Positions 49,101 through 56,152 of a stretch of DNA of 64,000 nucleotides are shown here, in pieces. The stretch is from contig JAIPAM010000010.1 in assembly GCA_021740105.1 (NCBI GenBank), positions 1-64,000 on the forward strand, in the 5' to 3' direction. The first letter of the stretch is position 1. Each line of letters begins with the position of its first letter. A model generated the notes under the pieces. The model did not search any database. It was not told the origin of the DNA and saw only the letters and a program-made list of their open reading frames with translations. The position numbers and the translations under genes are program-made. The DNA is from Flavobacterium sp. (GTDB lineage Bacteria; Bacteroidota; Bacteroidia; Flavobacteriales; Flavobacteriaceae).

Positions 49101-49313
49101 TTGTTTAGAGGAAAATGGGTTTTCAATTTGATGAGCATGTTTGCCTTTGTCTCGATATTATTTACTTATTATGGGGTAAATTTCCACCTGGTAGGATTGC
49201 ATTCTTATGCTAGTGGCGAGGCAACTTCACTAGATTGGATTTGGCAATCTTTATTAGCAATTACTATAATAGGATTGGTTTCGTATCCTAAATATAAAAA
49301 GTATTATAAATAG
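46185..49313 (+). CDS. ccsA: Cytochrome c biogenesis protein, ResB/CcsB-CcsA fusion
   Basis: N-terminal ResB-like region; C-terminal tryptophan-rich motif '[36 protein letters not shown]'. Confidence 0.95.
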   Translation: [1042 protein letters not shown]

Positions 49314-49451
49314 AATACAAAATAAGCATTGTTCTTCTAGAATTTTATTTTATTCTCTAATAAATAAAGGGTTTTAGTGTTATTTTCTGATGCATGGTAA
49401 TAAGTTTTTAAAAATTTTTAATTAATAATTTAGTTTTTTAATATTAATTTT

Positions 49452-49459
49452 TATATTTG
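49452..49459 (+). promoter_or_regulatory. Candidate -7 element TATATTTG of the surface-protein cluster, overlapped by palindrome GTGAAT-T-ATTCAC (49459-49471)
   Basis: Matches Bacteroidota TAnnTTTG; 28 nt upstream of the first start codon. Confidence 0.55.
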
Positions 49460-49487
49460 TGAATTATTCACATAAAATTAACTTGCT

Positions 49488-49961
49488 TTGAAAATAATTT
49501 TATTTTTATTAGTTACATTCACAGGGTTTTCCCAAACTTTACACCATCAGATGTTGTCTTCACAAGGAACTTCTACTACAGTTGGTGGTTTGAAAGTTTC
49601 TCAAACCATTGGACAGCAAAGTGTTATTGGAAATTACAGAGGAACTGACGTAACGGTTGGTCAAGGTTTTCAGCAAAGTCATTTAATGAAAACTGTAAAG
49701 GCTCCTATCATAACAGTGGTTACGACTACTTATCCAAATCCATTTATTGATCAAATCAATTTTGAGTTTTCGTCATTAGTTACCGGCCCAATTAAATTCT
49801 CTTTATATGATGTTATGGGTCGTTTAGTTGCCTCTGAGGAGAAGCTGGCTATTGATACACTATTAACTATTAACGAACTCTTTTTAGCAGAGGGACAATA
49901 TTTCGTTAAGCTAACTGCAAAAAATTACAATTATTCTACTAATTTATTAAAAACAAAATGA
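49488..49961 (+). CDS. Short exported T9SS type A sorting-domain protein
   Basis: TTG start then signal peptide KIILFLLVTFTGFSQ; 'TVGGLKVSQTIGQQSVIGNY…VGQGFQQS'; CTD 'TTYPNPFIDQINFEFSS…YDVMGRLV…LAEGQYFVKLTAKN'. Confidence 0.85.
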   Translation: MKIILFLLVTFTGFSQTLHHQMLSSQGTSTTVGGLKVSQTIGQQSVIGNYRGTDVTVGQGFQQSHLMKTVKAPIITVVTTTYPNPFIDQINFEFSSLVTGPIKFSLYDVMGRLVASEEKLAIDTLLTINELFLAEGQYFVKLTAKNYNYSTNLLKTK

Positions 49962-50575
49962 GAAAATTCTACCTATTATTAGTTGTTCTTTTGGCTTTAA
50001 CCAATTCTTATTCACAAGAAGTTTATTTCTTAACGGGAACCAATATCACCAAATATAATTTTACTAGTCAAGCAGAGCCCATGGCTACGCCACTTCAAGC
50101 GGGAACAGGGTCTTTCTATGAAATAGGATATGATTTTTCATTAAATAGTGATGCCTTGTCTTACTCAGGAGCAATAACTCTAAACGATTACAATGCATTA
50201 GCAGGTACCCCAGCGAATTCTTACAGCTGGAATACCAAATATGCTGGAGCTCAAAGTTCCTTAAATTATGTTCATAAAATCACTAAAAGATTCAAATTGG
50301 GTGTTAGAGCTGGATTGAACCTATCGAAAATGATTTATGGAAAGCAAAATCTTAATGGTGAGATTTTGGATTTAACAGATCAAAAAGAATTTTCTGGACT
50401 TTATTTTTCATATTTCGGTGGCGCAAGTGCCAACTATAAGTTAAATGATTCAGGTTATTTAAGCATCGGTTATGGTTTTGGTAATGGATTAAACACAGCC
50501 AACAGTACTCAAGAAAAAGTTATATTCAATAATTCACAAATACAATTTGGTATTCACTTCAATATCAATAAATAA
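49958..50575 (+). CDS. Exported outer-membrane beta-barrel protein
   Basis: Signal peptide 'MRKFYLLLVVLLALTNSYSQ'; beta-strand pattern ending 'IQFGIHFNINK'; ATGA overlap with the upstream gene. Confidence 0.75.
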   Translation: MRKFYLLLVVLLALTNSYSQEVYFLTGTNITKYNFTSQAEPMATPLQAGTGSFYEIGYDFSLNSDALSYSGAITLNDYNALAGTPANSYSWNTKYAGAQSSLNYVHKITKRFKLGVRAGLNLSKMIYGKQNLNGEILDLTDQKEFSGLYFSYFGGASANYKLNDSGYLSIGYGFGNGLNTANSTQEKVIFNNSQIQFGIHFNINK

Positions 50576-50583
50576 TTAGCAAC

Positions 50584-52821
50584 ATGAAAAAGATAACATT
50601 ACTTTTATTATTATTCGTTTCAACAGCATTTTATGCTCAATCTACTGGCATTAGCTATCAGGCTATTATTTATAATCCAAATGGAGAAGTAATACCAGGT
50701 TATAACAATACCAATTCACCATTGGCAAATAAGAACATTTGTCTACAATTTACAATCATTGACAGTGCTTCTTTAACAGAATACCAAGAGAAAATTACGA
50801 TTACCACCGATGAATATGGTATGGTTAACACCGTAATTGGAACTGGAATCCAAACTGGAGGTTATGCTACCTCATTTGCTAATGTTAATTGGAGCTTACC
50901 TTCAAAAAGATTGAAAGTAGGATTAGATAAGTTCGCACTTTGTACGAACTTCACAGAAATTAGTAACCAATTGTTCACCTCAGTACCGTATGCCTTTGCA
51001 GCAAATAGCGCTGAGAATGTTACTGGTGTAGTTCAAATACGTAATGGAGGAACTGGTGCAACAACAGTACTTGGAGCAAAAACCAACTTGGGATTAGAAA
51101 ACGTAGACAATACTCGTGATATCAATAAACCAATAAGTATAGCAACTCAAGCGGCATTAAACCTAAAAGAAGATTTGTCTAATAAATCGATTAGCGTTGC
51201 CACTGACGGAACTTCAAATACGAAATACCCTTCAGTAAAAGCGGTAAAAGATTTTGTAGATGCAGGAACAACAGTTGTAAATGCATCTTTAAACCTAAAA
51301 GAGGATTTAGTAAATAAATCTACAAACGTTACTGCTGATGGGGCTTCTAATACCAAATATCCAACAGTAAAAGCAATAAAAGATTATGTAGATGCTGGAG
51401 TTAATTCAGGTGGAACAGGTTTATCAAACGAAGCAACCATTAGAGCTGCAGCAGATTTGGTTTTGACGAATAACTTATTTACAGAAATTACCAATAGAAC
51501 TAACGCCGATTTATTAAAAGAAGATTTAGCAAACAAATCTTTAAATGTAAATACGGATGCTGCTTCAAACACAAAATACCCATCAGTTAGAGCAATTAAA
51601 TCTTATGTTGATGCTGCAGATGCGAATTTAACTACCAATCTAAATGCTGAAATTGCTGCAAGAATAGCTGGCGATAACTCTTTAACATTTAATTTATCAG
51701 CTGAAGTAACTAGAGCAACAGCAATTGATAATACTTTAACTAATAACTTATTACAAGAATTAATTAGAGCTACTGCAGCCGAAAGTACTTTGACTACTAA
51801 CTTAGCAACTGAAGTAACTCGTGCTACTGCAGCCGAAGCAACTAAAGAAAACCTGTCTAATAAGTCAACCAGTGTGACTACAGATGGAACATCAAATACA
51901 AAATATCCTTCAGTAAAAGCAGTAAAAGATTATGTAGATACTACTGTATCTTCAGCAACAACCCCAGATGCTTCTACTACTGTAAAAGGTAAAGTTCAAT
52001 TAGCAGGAGATTTAACAGGAACCGCTGCGTTACCAACTATAGCTGCCAATGCAGTTACAAGCGCGAAAATATTAGATGGAGATATTGTTGATGCTGATAT
52101 TTCAGCAACTGCAGCTATTGCAGATACTAAATTAGCTACCATTGCAACAGCTGGAAAAGTAAGCAACACCGCTACAACAGCCACTGCATTAAATACGCCA
52201 AATACAATAGTATTGAGAGATGGAACAGGAAACTTAGCGGCAGGAGCAATTACTGCAACTGGATTTGCAGGACCATTAGCAGGAAATGTTACTGGTAACC
52301 TAACAGGAAATGTTACAGGAAACGTAACAGGAAATGTTAGCGGAACGGCTGCTAACGTTACTGGTATAGTTGCGATTGCTAATGGTGGTACAGGTTCAAC
52401 AACTCAAAACTTTGTTGATATAACAACTGCACAAACCATTGCTGGTAATAAAACATTTACGGGTACTATTACTGCAGCAGATATAAATGCTGGAGCTGTT
52501 ACGGCAAACGCCTCAATAAGTTCTGAAATTACAGCAAACTTTACAATTAGTAATGCTAACGCCAATGATTATAAAGGTAAAGTTTTGATTTGTAATCCAA
52601 CGAGTCAAATTACAATTACGTTTAGCAGTGATTTGCCAGTAGGTTTTAACTGTATGGTACTTCAAAAGAGTGTAGATGCAAACAAAATAAATTTTGCAGC
52701 TGGTTCAGGTGTTCAATTAAAAAACAGAAACAATTATACTGCAACAGCAGGTAATTATGCTATAGCTACTATTGTAAATATTGGTGGTGGTATTATAGTT
52801 ACTGCTGGAGATATGCAGTAA
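50584..52821 (+). CDS. Exported modular fibre-like protein (tail-fibre-type repeats)
   Basis: Four 'LKEDLxNKSxxVxTDgxSNTKYPSVxAxKxYVDA' modules, four 18-aa 'LTxNLxxEvxRAtAxxxt' tandem repeats, 'GNVTGNLTGNVTGNVTGNVSG' run, 'IANGGTGSTTQ' motif. Confidence 0.82.
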   Translation: MKKITLLLLLFVSTAFYAQSTGISYQAIIYNPNGEVIPGYNNTNSPLANKNICLQFTIIDSASLTEYQEKITITTDEYGMVNTVIGTGIQTGGYATSFANVNWSLPSKRLKVGLDKFALCTNFTEISNQLFTSVPYAFAANSAENVTGVVQIRNGGTGATTVLGAKTNLGLENVDNTRDINKPISIATQAALNLKEDLSNKSISVATDGTSNTKYPSVKAVKDFVDAGTTVVNASLNLKEDLVNKSTNVTADGASNTKYPTVKAIKDYVDAGVNSGGTGLSNEATIRAAADLVLTNNLFTEITNRTNADLLKEDLANKSLNVNTDAASNTKYPSVRAIKSYVDAADANLTTNLNAEIAARIAGDNSLTFNLSAEVTRATAIDNTLTNNLLQELIRATAAESTLTTNLATEVTRATAAEATKENLSNKSTSVTTDGTSNTKYPSVKAVKDYVDTTVSSATTPDASTTVKGKVQLAGDLTGTAALPTIAANAVTSAKILDGDIVDADISATAAIADTKLATIATAGKVSNTATTATALNTPNTIVLRDGTGNLAAGAITATGFAGPLAGNVTGNLTGNVTGNVTGNVSGTAANVTGIVAIANGGTGSTTQNFVDITTAQTIAGNKTFTGTITAADINAGAVTANASISSEITANFTISNANANDYKGKVLICNPTSQITITFSSDLPVGFNCMVLQKSVDANKINFAAGSGVQLKNRNNYTATAGNYAIATIVNIGGGIIVTAGDMQ
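51628..51843 (+). repeat. Four tandem 54-bp/18-aa repeats
   Basis: LTTNLNAEIAARIAGDNS / LTFNLSAEVTRATAIDNT / LTNNLLQELIRATAAEST / LTTNLATEVTRATAAEAT. Confidence 0.9.
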
Positions 52822-52857
52822 TATGAATTATATTAAACTCTTTAAAATCCCTCAAAA

Positions 52858-54309
52858 ATAAAAAAATTATTATTAGTTACATTTCTATTCTTGGCTTTAA
52901 GCTTTCAAAGTCAAGCAAATAATTTGGTAGTTGGTACTCCAACAATTAGTGGAAGCACTGTAACATTTACTATTAAATGGGACAACAGTTGGTATGTTAC
53001 CACTGGTCCATCAAATTGGGATGCAGTTTGGATTTTTGTTAAAAGACAATCTTGCGTTAGTGGAGCTATTAGCCCTTGGTTGCATGCTCAATTATCACCA
53101 ACTGGTCAGTCTGTGACTGGTTCAATACTTCAGGTAGATACTGTTTCAGATAATGCTGGAGTTTTTATTAGAAGATCGGCATCTGGAATTGGAAATATTA
53201 CTCAAGAAACCATAACATTAACTTTAGCTAGCCCAGTTGGCGGAGATAATATTGGGGTGTTTGGTATGGAAATGGTGAATGTACCAGAAGGTCAATTTTA
53301 CATCGGTGACGGAGGATATAATAGTTATCAAGTGTTTGGTGATGCTACTAATCAACCTGTTCAAATTACAGCAGCAACTACTAGTTTAACAAAAGCTCAA
53401 TATGGTAATCAACAGCAATTAGGATCTTCGGTAACATTACCAAGTACTTATCCTTTTGGTTACAGTCGTTTTTATTGTATGAAATATGAAATTACGTGTG
53501 CTCAATATGTGGCATTTTTGAACTCACTGAGCTACGAACAACAACTTCGTAAGCAACAAGATATGAATTTTAACACTACTCCACCAACTTCTCCGGCAGG
53601 AACAGCATTTATGAATAGTTGGAATTATAGAATAGAAATTAAAACTCCAGGAGTATCAACTACCACATTAACTCCTGCTGTTTATGCTTGCGAGGCAAAT
53701 AACAATGGTGTTTACGATGAAGACTGTGATGGTTTAGGACTTCCTGTTTCATTAAGACAAGAGCATTGGTTATCCTATTTGGAATGGGCGGCTTTAAGAC
53801 CAATGTCTGAATTTGAATATGAAAAAGCTTGTAGAGGTCCACTTGCGCCTGTTAGAGGAGAATATTCATGGGGAACTACGGATATTTTTCAAATGCAATT
53901 TACCAATGCAAATTGGGGCTGTTCTACAGATATTCAAACCGTTTTTGCTTTAGGCCTTTGTAATTGTTGGACAGGACGTATGTATAGAGCTGGTAGTTCT
54001 GCTTCTTCAAATACCGATAGAGTTCATGCTGGAGCTACTTATTATGGTATAGCTGATATGACAGGTGGTACTTATGAGCGTAGTGTAGGAGGTTGGAATT
54101 ATGATTATTCTACTTTTACTACTGCTAATGGAGATGGAAATATCAATGCGGATGGTACTTGTGGTAATACAATTTGGAACAATATGCAATATTGGAATAG
54201 AGGTGGTTCTGTACAAAATCCTAACTCTGCACAAGTTTCATCTAGAAATTATGGAAATGATGCAAGTTATGGTCAAGGTCAAGCTGGTAGAGGTGTTAGA
54301 TCTTATTAA
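52858..54309 (+). CDS. Exported formylglycine-generating-enzyme (SUMF1/FGE-sulfatase) family protein; start codon abnormal
   Basis: 'GMEMVNVPEGQFYIGDGGYNS', 'YCMKYEITCAQYVAFLNSL', 'LRPMSEFEYEKACRGP', 'WNRGGSVQNPNSAQVSSRNYGNDASYGQGQAGRGVRSY'. Reading frame encodes signal peptide (I)KKLLLVTFLFLALSFQSQA from 52858, but codon 1 is ATA; first usable near-start in the track is TTG 52891. Confidence 0.8.
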   Translation: MKKLLLVTFLFLALSFQSQANNLVVGTPTISGSTVTFTIKWDNSWYVTTGPSNWDAVWIFVKRQSCVSGAISPWLHAQLSPTGQSVTGSILQVDTVSDNAGVFIRRSASGIGNITQETITLTLASPVGGDNIGVFGMEMVNVPEGQFYIGDGGYNSYQVFGDATNQPVQITAATTSLTKAQYGNQQQLGSSVTLPSTYPFGYSRFYCMKYEITCAQYVAFLNSLSYEQQLRKQQDMNFNTTPPTSPAGTAFMNSWNYRIEIKTPGVSTTTLTPAVYACEANNNGVYDEDCDGLGLPVSLRQEHWLSYLEWAALRPMSEFEYEKACRGPLAPVRGEYSWGTTDIFQMQFTNANWGCSTDIQTVFALGLCNCWTGRMYRAGSSASSNTDRVHAGATYYGIADMTGGTYERSVGGWNYDYSTFTTANGDGNINADGTCGNTIWNNMQYWNRGGSVQNPNSAQVSSRNYGNDASYGQGQAGRGVRSY

Positions 54310-54319
54310 TTTTATTTAA

Positions 54320-54826
54320 GTGTTAAAAAAAGTAATAATTATAGTCCTATTTTGTTTAGTACAAAATACTTTTGGACAAATTGTGCTTCCTTCTATGCGT
54401 GGGGTATTCAATTCAAAAATACCTTCTACTATGTTTTCAGGAGGAAAAGGATATGGTTCTTTTCAGCAAAGTTTGTCGCAAAACGTTTGTCCTCCTCAAA
54501 TTGTTGAGTCCATTTTTTATGGAGGAATCGGATATGGTGATCAGCAAAAAATTATAGTACAAAATTTTTGTACTCCTGTATTTGTTGAGTCTATTTTTTA
54601 TGGAGGAATCGGATATGGTGATCAGCAAAAAGTAATAGTTCAAAATGTTTGTACTCCTGTAGCAGTTGAATCTATTTTTAATGGTGGTATTGGTTATGGA
54701 GACCAACAAAAAATAGCAATTCAAAGTGTTTGTTTAGCTCCAGCTGTAGAATCTATTTTTAGTGGTGGAACAGGTTATGGAGACCAACAAAAAATAGTAA
54801 TTCAAACACCTTGTTATCAGTTATAG
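54320..54826 (+). CDS. Exported protein of five 27-aa single-cysteine repeats
   Basis: GTG start, signal peptide; VESIFxGGxGYGDQQKxxxQxxCxPx units. Confidence 0.82.
   Translation: MLKKVIIIVLFCLVQNTFGQIVLPSMRGVFNSKIPSTMFSGGKGYGSFQQSLSQNVCPPQIVESIFYGGIGYGDQQKIIVQNFCTPVFVESIFYGGIGYGDQQKVIVQNVCTPVAVESIFNGGIGYGDQQKIAIQSVCLAPAVESIFSGGTGYGDQQKIVIQTPCYQL
54422..54823 (+). repeat. Five 81-bp coding repeats (first degenerate)
   Basis: Units at 54422, 54503, 54584, 54665, 54746; units 2 and 3 nearly identical at DNA level. Confidence 0.9.
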
Positions 54827-54841
54827 TAAGTAAGATAAACT

Positions 54842-54873
54842 AAATCTCAATGCTTAAGCATTGGGATTTTTTT
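54842..54873 (+). terminator. Intrinsic terminator closing the cluster
   Basis: aaatctcaatgc-ttaa-gcattgggattttttt. Confidence 0.85.
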
Positions 54874-55011
54874 TAAATACCCATATTTTTTTATTGTATT
54901 TGTAAATTTAACTTTTATTATAAAATTACTTTAACGTTTGTTGATTTTCAATTATATCTAATTTTATATTTTACTTCAGAACTTTATAAGTAATTTTATA
55001 AAAAAATAATC

Positions 55012-55557
55012 ATGAAAAATAATTTACTACTGTTTATAATATTCATCTTAACCTCGTTTTCTGTTAGTGCTCAGAGTAACAACTCAATCTATCAATTTAA
55101 AGTAGAAGATTTATCAGGGAATACCTTTGATTTCGCTTCGTTAAAAGGAAAGAAGATTTTAATTGTAAATACCGCTTCAAAGTGTGGTTATACCCCCCAA
55201 TACGAGCAATTAGAAGCGATATATAAAAAATATAAAAACCAAAATTTTGTAATCATTGGTTTTCCTGCTAATAATTTTATGTGGCAAGAGCCAGGAACCA
55301 ATGCTGAAATAGCCACTTTTTGCCGAAGTAAATACGGGGTAACTTTCCCAATGATGGCAAAAATATCTGTTAAAGGAAAAGACATGCATCCTATCTATCA
55401 ATTTCTAACCCAAAAGAAATTAAACGGAGTCTTAGATTCTAAAGTAGAATGGAATTTTCAAAAATACTTAATCAACGAGAAAGGACAGTTAGAACAAGTT
55501 TTTATGTCTGGTGTGAAACCCAATGATGAGAAAATAATAAACTGGATAGAAAGGTAA
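55012..55557 (+). CDS. Glutathione peroxidase (exported)
   Basis: 'LKGKKILIVNTASKCGYTPQYEQLEAIYKKY', 'IIGFPANNFMWQEPGTNAEIATFC', 'VEWNFQKYLI'. Confidence 0.95.
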   Translation: MKNNLLLFIIFILTSFSVSAQSNNSIYQFKVEDLSGNTFDFASLKGKKILIVNTASKCGYTPQYEQLEAIYKKYKNQNFVIIGFPANNFMWQEPGTNAEIATFCRSKYGVTFPMMAKISVKGKDMHPIYQFLTQKKLNGVLDSKVEWNFQKYLINEKGQLEQVFMSGVKPNDEKIINWIER

Positions 55558-56055
55558 TTATTTCAATAGCAATTGCATAAATACCGAATCCAACCAACGG
55601 TCAAATTTATACCCTGATTCCTTTATTATTCCAACGGTTTTAAAGCCAAATTGCTCGTGAAAAGAAATACTACTTTTGTTTTTGGAATCAATAACGCCAA
55701 TCATCGTATGTAAGCCTTGTGCTTTTGCTAAGGCAATCAATTCTTTTAGGATCAATTTGCCAATGCCTTTGCCCATTTCGTCTGGGGAAACATAAACCGA
55801 ATGTTCAACGGTAAATTTATAAGCTTCCCGAAATCGAAATTCACTGTACATCCCAAAACCAACCAACTTACCATCGGATTCAGCAACGATTACCGGAAAT
55901 CCTTTTTTGATTTTTTCCTCTAACATCCTTTTTTGATCATCAAAATTCCGAGTTTTATAATCGTATAATGCCGTCGAATTTATAATATTATAATTGATAA
56001 TATCTAAAATGGATTGGGTGTCTTTTATTTCGAAGGATCTGATTTGAACTTTCAT
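55558..56055 (-). CDS. GNAT N-acetyltransferase (phosphinothricin acetyltransferase-like)
   Basis: 'IRSFEIKDTQSILDIINYNIINSTALYDYKTR', 'VSPDEMGKGIGKLILKELI', 'HEQFGFKTVGIIKESGYKFDRWLDSVFMQ'. Confidence 0.93.
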   Translation of the reverse strand: MKVQIRSFEIKDTQSILDIINYNIINSTALYDYKTRNFDDQKRMLEEKIKKGFPVIVAESDGKLVGFGMYSEFRFREAYKFTVEHSVYVSPDEMGKGIGKLILKELIALAKAQGLHTMIGVIDSKNKSSISFHEQFGFKTVGIIKESGYKFDRWLDSVFMQLLLK

Positions 56056-56152
56056 TAGGGAATTTTGTTTTTCAAAAATAATAAATCTATTTGTAGTTTC
56101 TAGTATAAACCTTTACAACTTTGTACCTTTGCATTTTAATTTGAACCGAATA

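Noticed and set aside
54180-54309. Active diversity-generating retroelement
   Set aside because: Only the lectin-like C-terminus is suggestive; no reverse transcriptase, template repeat or accessory gene is present in the window.
54437-54724. 95-aa minus-strand repeat ORF
   Set aside because: Mirror of the sense-strand 81-bp repeats; the sense ORF has the signal peptide and conserved pattern.
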